7,932 nt of DNA from Candidatus Thiodictyon intracellulare (GTDB lineage: Bacteria; Pseudomonadota; Gammaproteobacteria; Chromatiales; Chromatiaceae), in the NCBI GenBank assembly GCA_016292295.1, contig JADNEJ010000539.1, forward strand, positions 1 to 7,932. Direction: 5' to 3'. The notes under the pieces were generated by a model. It saw only the letters and a program-made list of their open reading frames with translations, ran no database searches and was not told where the DNA came from. This document shows, one piece after another, positions 1 through 5,614 of this stretch; within the stretch, counting starts at the first letter, position 1; every line of letters begins with the position of its first letter. The translations under genes and the position numbers were made by a program.

Positions 1-377
1 CGCCAAGGGCTTCAAGCCCCACCGTTGCCCTCACCAGCCATCTGATCGGGGCGACCCGCTACGGCTACTTAGCAACCAGGGGGCTAAACGGTTACGTGAC
101 TGAACGCGGTTGCGAGGACCGGCGCCCATGACCCTGGAGCGCACCGTTGTTGACTGACTGGTGCAGTAACCAGTATGCACAACGCCATGACAGGGGCACG
201 GCCAAAACCGAGTCGCGGGTGGTGCGCGGCGGCTCTTAGTACTTCCTCCAGCACGGTGCGCGCGGCCGACCGCCTCGACTCCGATCCGGTCAACCGCAGC
301 GTCAGCCTTGACTTGCGTGTCTTGTGCGTCTCCCCCATTCACTGACCACTGGCCACTGATCCTTTGTTCACTGTCTC
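1..377. other. Unassigned region, no supported gene
   Basis: All six frames were inspected and no product was recognised. Several short open frames run here on both strands, but none has a convincing ribosome binding site or a family-like protein. A frame open from the left edge to about position 109 could be the tail of a gene outside the window, but its residues resemble nothing I know. Positions 7-19 form a small palindrome (GGGCTTCAAGCCC). Positions 339-360 hold three loose copies of a heptamer that reads CAGTGRY on the - strand. I see nothing else here. Confidence 0.5.
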
Positions 378-459
378 CCGCGCGTAGCGCGGTTTGCTCC
401 GGCCTCAACCAGGTCGCAGGGCCGGAATCAGCGGCTGTACCTCTCGCTCAGGGGTCTAC

Positions 460-557
460 CCGGGAGCGTCGCCCCCCAGTGCGGCCCGACCTCTCCTCAA
501 GACGCAACGCCGCGGTGGTCCGCAAGGCGGGGCCGCACTGGGGTGTGGCGCTCTCGG
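460..557 (+). repeat. Long imperfect inverted repeat, arms of 28 bases
   Basis: Positions 460-487 pair with 530-557: 27 of 28 positions pair, counting three G-U pairs, and only 473/544 fails. The inner 14 bases (CCCCAGTGCGGCCC at 474-487) are a perfect inverted match to 530-543. The 42-base interior contains a second stem stacked on the first: 508-515 pairs with 520-523 and 526-529 around a TGGT tetraloop, with a two-base AA bulge. This leaves a one-sided 20-base loop at 488-507. Confidence 0.75.
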
Positions 558-585
558 TGTTCACTCGCGCTCAAGTGAGGGCAGA

Positions 586-683
586 GACCGGAGGTCGAGG
601 CTTCAGCTGGTCCCCGTCGCGTACCCTCGCTTCCTTTTGGCCAGGTCAGGGTGCGCCACCGGCTGAAGCCTCGACCTCCGGTT
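586..683 (+). repeat. Long imperfect inverted repeat, arms of 25 bases
   Basis: Positions 586-610 pair with 659-683 over all 25 positions, counting G-U pairs at 608/661 and 586/683. The core 588-607/662-681 is a perfect 20-base inverted match. Inside the 48-base interior a further 9-base stem forms (619-627 with 648-656, one G-U at 622/653). The element is 98 bases long, the same as the neighbouring repeat at 460-557, but the two arm sequences are not alike. Confidence 0.75.
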
Positions 684-743
684 GCTGCTGCCGCGTGGCG
701 ACTGCAACGGCGCCTGGAGTCCAAGGCGCTCGGCCCCCGCCCC

Positions 744-896
744 TCAGGTCAGCGTCTCATAGATCGCCAGGGCGACCTTCGGATCATCCAGGATGAAGAC
801 GACGCTGGGGATGCCGCAGTCGCGGGCCCGGTCGGCGCTTTCGACAAGGCTGACCGCCTGATTGGGGTCATGGGGCGCGCCGGACAGCGGCCTTAG
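744..896 (-). pseudogene. C-terminal remnant of an unrecognised protein
   Basis: On the - strand the last 40 or so residues of an open frame look protein-like. They run from about HDPNQAVSLVESADRARDCG through IPSVVFILDDPKVALAIYE to ETLT and a TGA stop at 744-746. The pattern of a charged helix, a hydrophobic strand, then an acidic turn and a helix resembles the end of an alpha/beta domain. I cannot name the family. Upstream of about 896 the frame loses protein character and runs into the palindromic element at 950-1009 and the antisense of the SCP2-like gene, so no start or N-terminal part can be found. I read it as a truncated gene remnant. The 5' limit is approximate. Confidence 0.4.
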
Positions 897-949
897 GTCG
901 CGGTCAGCTGATCGCTCGGCCCCGGCGGTCTCGCCAAGAGATTGCCCGA

Positions 950-1009
950 CTGAAAGGGCGTGACGCACTACCTTGAGTGCCACGGATGCTCCATCCCACG
1001 CCTTTTCAG
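950..1009. repeat. 60-base inverted repeat folding as a three-way junction
   Basis: Positions 950-962 are an inverted match to 997-1009 over 12 of 13 bases, and the exception (956/1003) is G-U on the + strand. Between the arms lie two perfect small hairpins: GCACT 965-969 with AGTGC 976-980, and GGATG 984-988 with CATCC 992-996. The outer arm begins two bases beyond the SCP2-like stop codon, so it may act as a 3' end structure for that gene. It lacks the long T-run of a classical terminator (only three T on the - strand side). Confidence 0.6.
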
Positions 1010-1011
1010 TA

Positions 1012-1431
1012 TCAGCTGAGCTCGTCCGCCCCGATGATCTGCATGAGCCCGAAGCTCTTGACGAAGGGGTTAGCCATCCGCGGGTCCTTGAGGATGGCCT
1101 TGTAGTCACCGACCTTGAACTTGAGCTTGCCGGTGGCAAAAGCGATGCCCATGCCGGCCATGCCGATGCCGTTCTCGACCCACTTGAGCCAGTCCTTGAG
1201 ATCCGCGCGCATGTCCCAGTTGGCGGGCGGCTCGGCGTTGGACCAGGAGCCTGCGCGCACGCACGCACCGTTTTCCACCACGAACAGGCCGCGGGGGTCC
1301 TCCTCGTTCTTGAATCCGCAGTAAATCAAAGAATTGAAGCCGATATCTGCCAGTTTGTCGCGCACCTCCGGCTCGTCGTTCCAGGCGTCTTTGAGTTCGT
1401 TCATCCAGTCGGCGGAAAAGAGTTGGGCCAT
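1012..1431 (-). CDS. SCP2 sterol-binding-like domain protein
   Basis: The 139-residue product looks like a complete single-domain SCP2 (sterol carrier protein 2) family protein. It has an N-terminal helical stretch (MAQLFSADWMNELKDAW), a beta region around residues 45-75 ending in NWDMRA (71-76), and the helix plus strand segment GIGMAGMGIAFATGKLKFKV (88-107). It ends with a DPRMANPFVKSFGLM segment (116-130). Family members bind lipids or acyl groups in a hydrophobic cavity. In bacteria these stand-alone versions mostly have no assigned substrate, and I do not infer one. No signal peptide is visible, so a cytoplasmic location is likely. The ATG at 1431 is preferred over an in-frame TTG at 1446 because GAGGA at 1440-1444 is well placed for it. 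The gene reads in the same direction as the lipoprotein gene upstream, 206 bases away, so separate transcription is possible. Confidence 0.85.
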   Translation of the reverse strand: MAQLFSADWMNELKDAWNDEPEVRDKLADIGFNSLIYCGFKNEEDPRGLFVVENGACVRAGSWSNAEPPANWDMRADLKDWLKWVENGIGMAGMGIAFATGKLKFKVGDYKAILKDPRMANPFVKSFGLMQIIGADELS

Positions 1432-1534
1432 GCTCGCTGTCCTCAAGGTGGTGGTCTAGGCGCCCGAGACCCTGCCGGCCCCGGTCGCAATGCACTGGTC
1501 GCGGCCATCGGGAGGCATTGCCGCGATGGTTCGG

Positions 1535-1543
1535 ATTCTATCA
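1535..1543 (-). promoter_or_regulatory. Possible extended -10 promoter for the SCP2-like gene
   Basis: On the - strand the sequence TGATAGAAT matches an extended -10 element (TGnTATAAT, one mismatch in the hexamer). No recognisable -35 hexamer sits upstream. It would give a leader of roughly 95-100 bases before the ATG at 1431. This is a weak call. Confidence 0.3.
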
Positions 1544-1637
1544 GGATGGGATAAAAAGGGTACGAGCCCAACGGTTGCTGTCCTGCCCGCGGGCCGCGGG
1601 CCGGTGCGTCGCGCCGCATGCCCGCGCAACGACCAGC

Positions 1638-2237
1638 TCAGCCGGCCGCGCCGCCAGACTTGTCGGCCTTCGGGGTCACCGCAGGGGTCTTGTTGACCTT
1701 GGGGGCCGGGGCGGGGATCTTCTCGACCTTCGGCGTCGCGGGCGGAGTCTGCTCGAGCATGGGCGGCGGGGCGGGGTTGATTGCGATCTCGGGGGGCGGT
1801 GCGGGCTGCGCGGCCGCGGCATCGGTCCCGCTGTGAGTCGGCGGCTCTCTGTATGCACTGCAGGCGCTCAGACAAGGCTCGTATTCCTGTTGGCAGATCC
1901 CCAGGTCCGCCCCCAGGCAGGTATAGGGTGCCCGGCAGTTGTGGTTGCCGGCCTTGACGCACAGGTCGTAGTTCACCTTGTCGCTGGTGTAGTGTTGCGC
2001 ACACCCCTGTTCGCGGGTCTGCTGACGCTGTTGGCACTGGGTCTTCTGGAGGTCGCAGTGCGCGCGGCAGTCTTGGCTTGCGGGTTGGGCGGGGCTCGAC
2101 GACTGCTTCTCGAAGGGCCAGTGGCCGCAACCGACGAGGAGTGCGATCAGTGTGATCGCCCCCATCTTAACGGGGATGGCCCAGGCGCGCGGTCTGGCCT
2201 GTGGGTGAGGGGCCTGAGCGGTCTGCGGCAAGGGCAT
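1638..2237 (-). CDS. Cysteine-rich lipoprotein with Pro/Lys repeat tail
   Basis: The 199-residue product is not a family I recognise. A hydrophobic segment (about 25-36) ends in the lipobox L-V-G-C, giving Cys37 as the likely lipidation site, so it should be an envelope lipoprotein. Residues 57-126 hold ten cysteines (57, 61, 68, 79, 93, 101, 107, 115, 122, 126), an even number that fits disulfides formed in the periplasm. From about 130 the chain is low-complexity Pro/Ala and includes three 10-residue repeats at 164-193 (for example TPPATPKVEK). Such a tail could span or touch the cell wall, but that is inference. The ATG at 2237 is chosen for the GGAG at 2245-2248. A second ATG at 2165 (Met25) would give a shorter, more typical signal peptide but has no good ribosome binding site. 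Confidence 0.75.
   Translation of the reverse strand: MPLPQTAQAPHPQARPRAWAIPVKMGAITLIALLVGCGHWPFEKQSSSPAQPASQDCRAHCDLQKTQCQQRQQTREQGCAQHYTSDKVNYDLCVKAGNHNCRAPYTCLGADLGICQQEYEPCLSACSAYREPPTHSGTDAAAAQPAPPPEIAINPAPPPMLEQTPPATPKVEKIPAPAPKVNKTPAVTPKADKSGGAAG
1659..1748 (-). repeat. Three 30-base coding repeats in the lipoprotein tail
   Basis: Three consecutive 10-residue units, TPPATPKVEK, IPAPAPKVNK and TPAVTPKADK, occupy residues 164-193 of the lipoprotein. They share the pattern x-P-x-x-x-P-K-[VA]-x-K, as expected from tandem duplication of a 30-base unit followed by drift. Length variation between strains would be expected. Confidence 0.75.
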
Positions 2238-2672
2238 CGGGATTCTCCGTTGGTGAACAGTCAAGGGCGGACGGGGGCAGGCGGACTCGTTTCCGGGCCC
2301 GGGGGGCGACGGCCCCGACGCGTCGGCGAACCCTGGCGCCTGGTGCGCGGCAACCGGTCGGTGCGGCAACGGCGCCGTTCGCACATCAATCCGCACCGGC
2401 GGACTTTACAACTGAATTTTAATGTTTTTCCAGGGGGCACCGGAGGTGCGGGGGTAGCGGTGTGGGGGATTTTCGAGGGGTTTGCAGAGATCCACGCAAA
2501 CCCCTACGAAAACTCCAGGTCCCAAGTGTTTGGCCCTGCGCGGGTTTCAGAACCAGGAAACTTCAGTTTACCATAGGCCGGACCGCGTTCAGACTGTCCG
2601 CTTGCGCCTTGCCGCGGTGTGGGCGCAACGCCAGGTCCGGTCCCGAACCTTAAGTTGTTAAGAGCAATCCGA
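2238..2672. other. Divergent intergenic region
   Basis: This 435-base gap separates the lipoprotein gene (leftward) from the broken DUF302-type gene (rightward), so it should hold two divergent promoters. I could not identify either with confidence. AT-rich patches at 2411-2430 and 2555-2575 are the most likely places. It contains the hairpin at 2470-2512 and a weaker nested dyad in which CCGGACC at 2579-2585 is complementary to GGTCCGG at 2634-2640. No coding frame here looks real. Confidence 0.5.
2470..2512. terminator. Strong hairpin with A/T ends, terminator-like
   Basis: TTTTCGAGGGGTTTGC at 2470-2485 is the inverted match of 2496-2512, with one bulged base, around a 10-base loop: a 16-base-pair stem. 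The ends are TTTT and AAAA, so on either strand the descending arm closes on A or T residues much as in a bidirectional terminator. There is no T-run beyond the stem. It lies between two divergent genes, where a terminator is not expected. It may therefore be a regulatory hairpin or the leftover 3' end of a lost gene. Confidence 0.45.
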
Positions 2673-3082
2673 ATGAAGCATTGGTGGCTCGCCCTCTTCA
2701 TCGTCCTCTGGCCCGGGAGTGTCGGCGCCGCCCCCACCGGGGTCCTGCGGCTTCAGACTCAGCTCCAGGCCGACGCGGTCTATGACCGGATCTACAAAGT
2801 CAATGGGGCACGGCGCGGGCGCGGATTACAATCGCAATCGGCTCGGCACGGTGCGCGCACTGGTCTTCGGCAACCTGGAGTGGACCAACGCCATCGCCAA
2901 TGGGGACCTGGACCTGCTGGCCCCTGTACCCCCTGCATCTGACCGTGTTCGAGCGCGACGGGACCATCTACATCGTGCTGCTGCGTCTCTCGGTGATGGC
3001 CAAGGGCAGTCCCGAGGAGGACAGCGCCATGGAACTGGAGGCCGAGGTCCGTCGCATCCTGGAACAAGTCCTGAAGGACTAA
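2673..3082 (+). pseudogene. DUF302-type secreted protein gene, broken by deletion and frameshift
   Basis: Pieces of one protein lie in three frames. Piece one starts at the ATG at 2673 with a signal peptide (MKHWWLALFIVLWPGSVGAA) and runs to YDRIYK at about 2797. Piece two resumes in the next frame near 2815 with GADYNRNRLGTVRALVFGN and reads to LDLLA near 2922. Piece three continues in the remaining frame with LYPLHLTVFERDGTIYIVLL and ends at the TAA at 3080-3082. Together they resemble the DUF302 family as I remember it. Roughly 20-25 residues that normally sit between the first two pieces are missing. The second break is explained by one extra C in the run 2921-2924. The last 15 bases are duplicated at 3066-3095. 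DUF302 proteins have no firm function. I judge the gene inactive unless the frameshift is a sequencing error, which would not explain the deletion. Confidence 0.75.
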
Positions 3083-3095
3083 GTCCTGAAGGACT
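3066..3095 (+). repeat. 15-base tandem duplication at the end of the DUF302 pseudogene
   Basis: AAGTCCTGAAGGACT occurs twice in direct succession (3066-3080 and 3081-3095). The first copy supplies the last codons and the first base of the stop. Each copy is itself a near-palindrome (AGTCCT-GA-AGGACT), so the pair can form one or two small hairpins. No T-run follows. Confidence 0.85.
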
Positions 3096-3120
3096 AGGGA
3101 TGGGATGAAGAGATGCCGCA

Positions 3121-3148
3121 TCGTTGCGGGTGTTGAAACCTGCAACGA
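3121..3148. promoter_or_regulatory. Candidate operator dyad over the sufB -35 box
   Basis: Arms 3121-3131 (TCGTTGCGGGT) and 3138-3148 (ACCTGCAACGA) are inverted matches at 10 of 11 positions around a 6-base spacer. The dyad covers the -35 hexamer of the sufB promoter, where a repressor or redox/iron-responsive regulator would act. It does not match the IscR or Fur consensus as I remember them, so the binding protein is unknown. If transcribed from upstream, the same bases would form a hairpin. Confidence 0.45.
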
Positions 3149-3160
3149 GAGGCGTATATT
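3133..3160 (+). promoter_or_regulatory. Sigma70-type promoter of the suf operon
   Basis: TTGAAA at 3133-3138 and TATATT at 3155-3160 are separated by 16 bases and both fit the -35 and -10 consensus well. Transcription would start near 3167, leaving a leader of about 47 bases before the sufB GTG. A second short dyad, GCGTAT 3152-3157 with ATACGC 3173-3178, spans the -10 box and the predicted start point and could also be a regulator site. Confidence 0.6.
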
Positions 3161-3213
3161 TAAAACCTAGTGATACGCTGAGAAATTGCCACCCAAGAAC
3201 ACGGAGCCCAAGT

Positions 3214-4659
3214 GTGATAGCCGCAAGTCCAGCCGTTGAAGCGATCGTCGCCTCCGAGTACGAGCACGGGTTTGTCACCGAGATCGAGTCCGACACCTTC
3301 CCGCCTGGCCTGGACGAGGGGGTAGTACGTGCGATCTCGGCGCGCAAGGGCGAGCCCGACTTTATGTTGGACTACCGGCTGCGGGCTTTCCGGCACTGGC
3401 AGACCATGGCAACCCCCAAGTGGGCGCAGGTCCACTACCCGGCGATCGACTTCCAGGCGATCTCCTACTTTTCGGCTCCTCGGTCGAAGGACGGCCCCAA
3501 GAGCCTGGATGAGATCGATCCGGTCTTGCTTGAGACCTACAACAAGCTCGGCATCCCGATCGAGGAGCAGATGGCCCTGTCCGGCATCGCCGTGGATGCT
3601 GTCTTCGACAGTGTTTCGGTGGCCACGACCTTCCGTGTCAAGCTCGCCGAGGCGGGCGTGATCTTCTGCGCCATCTCCGAGGCGGTCCACGACTATCCTG
3701 ACCTGGTGCGGCAGCACCTGGGCTCGGTCGTCCCCCACACGGACAACTTCTATGCGGCGCTCAATGCCGCGGTCTTCAGCGACGGCACCTTCGTCTATGT
3801 GCCCAAGGGGGTGCGCTGCCCGATGGAGCTCAGCACCTATTTCCGCATCAATGCCCGCAACACTGGGCAATTCGAGCGCACCCTGATCATCGCTGAGGCG
3901 GACAGCTACGTCAGCTACCTGGAGGGCTGCACCGCCCCCATGCGCGACGAGAACCAACTGCATGCGGCGGTGGTGGAACTGATCGCCATGGACGATGCGC
4001 AGATCAACTATTCCACGGTCCAGAACTGGTACCCGGGCGACGCGATGGGCCGCGGCGGCATCTACAACTTCGTGACCAAACGTGGGGACTGCCGCGGCGC
4101 GCGCTCCAAGATCTCCTGGACCCAGGTTGAGACTGGCTCCGCCATCACCTGGAAATATCCCAGTTGTCTTCTGCGCGGCGACGACTCGGTGGGTGAGTTT
4201 TACTCGGTGGCCGTCACCAAGGGCCGCCAGCAGGCCGACACCGGCACCAAAATGATCCATCTCGGGCGTAACACCAGCTCCACCATCGTCTCCAAGGGGA
4301 TCGCGGCCGGGGAGGGTGAGCAGACCTACCGCGGCCTGGTGCGCATCGCCGCCAAGGCGGCGGGTGCGCGTAACCACACCCAGTGCGATTCGCTTCTGAT
4401 CGGGGCGCGCTGCGCCGCCCACACTGTCCCCTATATCGAGGTCAAGAATCCGACCGCCCAATTGGAGCACGAAGCGACGACCTCGAAGATCAGCGATGAC
4501 CAGCTTTTCTACTGCCGTTCCCGGGGACTGACCGCGGAAGATGCCGTCGCCATGATCGTCAACGGTTTCTGCAAAGAGGTCTTCAAACAGCTCCCGATGG
4601 AGTTCGCGGTCGAGGCGCAGAAGCTCTTGAGCATCAGCCTCGAAGGGGCTGTCGGTTAG
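3214..4659 (+). CDS. sufB: SufB, Fe-S cluster assembly scaffold subunit
   Basis: The 481-residue product is SufB, the cysteine-bearing subunit of the cytoplasmic SufBC2D scaffold complex. It aligns along its length with the E. coli protein (about 495 residues) as I recall it: [19 protein letters not shown] near the N-terminus, [55 protein letters not shown] and [19 protein letters not shown]. Cys239 in the EGC motif corresponds to E. coli Cys254, which receives sulfur. Cys391 in TQCDS corresponds to Cys405, a cluster-assembly residue. The start is GTG at 3214, with GGAG at 3203-3206 seven bases upstream. An in-frame TTG at 3124 lies inside the promoter and is rejected. No intein is present, although SufB is a common intein host. 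The gene is followed by an unusual 202-base gap before sufC. Confidence 0.96.
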   Translation: MIAASPAVEAIVASEYEHGFVTEIESDTFPPGLDEGVVRAISARKGEPDFMLDYRLRAFRHWQTMATPKWAQVHYPAIDFQAISYFSAPRSKDGPKSLDEIDPVLLETYNKLGIPIEEQMALSGIAVDAVFDSVSVATTFRVKLAEAGVIFCAISEAVHDYPDLVRQHLGSVVPHTDNFYAALNAAVFSDGTFVYVPKGVRCPMELSTYFRINARNTGQFERTLIIAEADSYVSYLEGCTAPMRDENQLHAAVVELIAMDDAQINYSTVQNWYPGDAMGRGGIYNFVTKRGDCRGARSKISWTQVETGSAITWKYPSCLLRGDDSVGEFYSVAVTKGRQQADTGTKMIHLGRNTSSTIVSKGIAAGEGEQTYRGLVRIAAKAAGARNHTQCDSLLIGARCAAHTVPYIEVKNPTAQLEHEATTSKISDDQLFYCRSRGLTAEDAVAMIVNGFCKEVFKQLPMEFAVEAQKLLSISLEGAVG

Positions 4660-4678
4660 TAGGAAAGAAGGAGAAGCC

Positions 4679-4706
4679 GCAAATGAACGTAAATAAACGA
4701 AAATGA
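4679..4706 (+). repeat. Degenerate 10-base A-rich repeats
   Basis: Three imperfect units, GCAAATGAAC, GTAAATAAAC and GAAAATGA, follow the sufB stop codon closely. Read on the opposite strand they resemble the ATTTGCGTC array at 4761-4805, so the two tracts form a loose inverted pair around a 54-base spacer. Confidence 0.6.
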
Positions 4707-4760
4707 GGGCCGCTCGGTGCAATTTGCGCCGCGGCCGGGTTTAGGATCGATCGGGAACTT

Positions 4761-4805
4761 ATTTGCGTCATTTGCGTCATTTGCGTCATTTGCGTCATTT
4801 GCGTC
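4761..4805 (+). repeat. Five perfect tandem copies of ATTTGCGTC
   Basis: The 9-mer ATTTGCGTC is repeated five times without change at 4761, 4770, 4779, 4788 and 4797. The perfect identity points to recent slippage-type expansion. It lies 57 bases upstream of the sufC start, within the sufB-sufC gap. Each unit contains TTGCGT, a weak -35-like hexamer. The copy at 4790-4795 sits 16 bases before TAATTT (4812-4817), so an internal sufC promoter is conceivable but unproven. Confidence 0.9.
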
Positions 4806-4861
4806 TGAATTTAATTTCTTAGGCGGACAGTGGCGGCCGCTCTACGTGCAGGAGATTCCAG

Positions 4862-5614
4862 ATGTTGTCTGTCAAGGGTCTGAGGGCCAAGGTCGGCGAG
4901 AAGGAGATCTTGAAAGGTCTCGACCTGGAGGTCGGCCGCGGTGAGGTGCATGCCATCATGGGGCCCAACGGTTCCGGTAAGAGCACCTTGGCCCATGTCT
5001 TGGCCGGTCGCGAGGACTATCGGGTCACGGCCGGCACCGTGACCTTCGAGGGCCGGGACCTGCTCGCCCTGACGCCGGAGGAGCGTGCCCACCTGGGCCT
5101 GTTTCTCGCATTCCAATACCCGGTCGAACTGCCCGGGGTGAACAACACCTATTTCCTCAAGGCGGCGCTGAATGCGATTCGCAGCGCCCGCGGGCAGCCG
5201 GAGCTCGACGCGGTCGCTTTCTTGCGCCTGATGAGGGAGCGGTTGAAGGTCCTGTACCTGGACGACTCACTACTGAAACGCCCGGTCAATTTCGGCTTCT
5301 CGGGCGGTGAGAAGAAACGCAACGAGATCTTCCAGATGGCGCTCCTGGAACCCAAACTCGCCATCCTCGATGAGACCGACTCGGGTCTGGACATCGATGT
5401 ACTGCGCATCGTCGCCGACGGGGTCAATGCACTGCGTGGTCTCGAGCGTTCGGTGATTCTGGTTACGCACTACCAGCGCCTCTTGGACTACATCGAGCCG
5501 GACTTTGTCCATGTGCTGGCACATGGCCGGATCATCCGCTCCGGCGGCAAAGAACTGGCCCTGGAGCTGGAGGAAAAGGGCTACGGCTGGCTCGGCGCCG
5601 AGGAGGCGGCATGA
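4862..5614 (+). CDS. sufC: SufC, Fe-S assembly ATPase
   Basis: The 250-residue product is the ABC-type ATPase of the SufBC2D complex. Its ATP hydrolysis drives the shape change that opens the SufB-SufD interface. The motifs are complete: Walker A GPNGSGKST (34-42), the signature SGGEKKRNE (147-155), Walker B LAILDETDSGLDID with Asp170 and Glu171, and the switch histidine His203 in VTHYQRLLDYI. There are no membrane segments, as expected for a soluble SufC. The variant Walker B (DETDSGLD rather than DEPTSGLD) and the acidic C-terminal end are typical of SufC rather than of transporter ATPases. The ATG at 4862 has AGGAG at 4850-4854 with a seven-base gap. The stop overlaps the sufD start as ATGA at 5611-5614, implying coupled translation. 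Confidence 0.97.
   Translation: MLSVKGLRAKVGEKEILKGLDLEVGRGEVHAIMGPNGSGKSTLAHVLAGREDYRVTAGTVTFEGRDLLALTPEERAHLGLFLAFQYPVELPGVNNTYFLKAALNAIRSARGQPELDAVAFLRLMRERLKVLYLDDSLLKRPVNFGFSGGEKKRNEIFQMALLEPKLAILDETDSGLDIDVLRIVADGVNALRGLERSVILVTHYQRLLDYIEPDFVHVLAHGRIIRSGGKELALELEEKGYGWLGAEEAA

Larger units (their letters stand above)
378..730 (+). ncRNA. Candidate structured RNA or palindromic element, unknown family
   Basis: No frame here reads like a protein, but the stretch folds by hand into a chain of hairpins on the + strand. They are 378-383/387-392, 398-405/419-426, 439-444/450-455, a long stem 460-487/530-557, 560-565/574-579, a second long stem 586-610/659-683, and 709-717/721-730. Mismatches inside the stems are mostly G-U pairs when read as + strand RNA (442/452, 463/554, 469/548, 471/546, 608/661, 622/653). 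On the - strand the same positions would be A-C mismatches. This favours a + strand transcript, although I chose the pairings by eye in GC-rich DNA. I could not match it to RNase P RNA, tmRNA, 6S RNA, a group II intron domain V or an attC site. No clear promoter or T-rich terminator was found. A mobile palindromic repeat is the main alternative. Confidence 0.35.

Noticed and set aside
378..392. CCGCGC-GTA-GCGCGG hairpin as a terminator
   Set aside because: It is followed only by TTTGCT, and no gene was found upstream that would need it. I kept it as part of the hairpin series.
460..683. Integron attC sites
   Set aside because: The long inverted repeats lack paired GTTRRRY and RYYYAAC core sites at their ends, and no cassette-like genes follow.
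308..796. 162-residue + strand frame over the palindromic region
   Set aside because: The composition is low-complexity Arg/Pro/Ser typical of random GC-rich DNA, there is no ribosome binding site, and the frame runs through both long inverted repeats.
950..1009. Hammerhead-type ribozyme in the three-way junction
   Set aside because: The junction linkers are only AC and CAC, and the conserved CUGAUGA and GAAA core segments are absent.
1548..1570. Intrinsic terminator for the lipoprotein gene (GGG-loop-CCC then TTTTT on the - strand)
   Set aside because: The stem is only three base pairs, too weak to call despite the T-run.
1518..2576. 352-residue + strand frame across the lipoprotein gene
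   Set aside because: It is Arg/Gly/Leu-rich shadow sequence. The - strand frame has a lipobox, a regular cysteine pattern and a ribosome binding site.
3124..3213. N-terminal extension of SufB from a TTG at 3124
   Set aside because: It would start inside the -35 region of the predicted promoter, has no ribosome binding site, and adds residues unlike any SufB N-terminus. The GTG at 3214 has a well-placed GGAG.
3160..4722. 520-residue open frame on the - strand opposite sufB
   Set aside because: It is the antisense shadow of a high-GC gene: its residues mirror sufB codons and show no family features.
4717..4944. Small + strand frame encoding repeated Phe-Ala-Ser
   Set aside because: The repeat is simply the translation of the ATTTGCGTC array, and the frame then runs out of phase into sufC.
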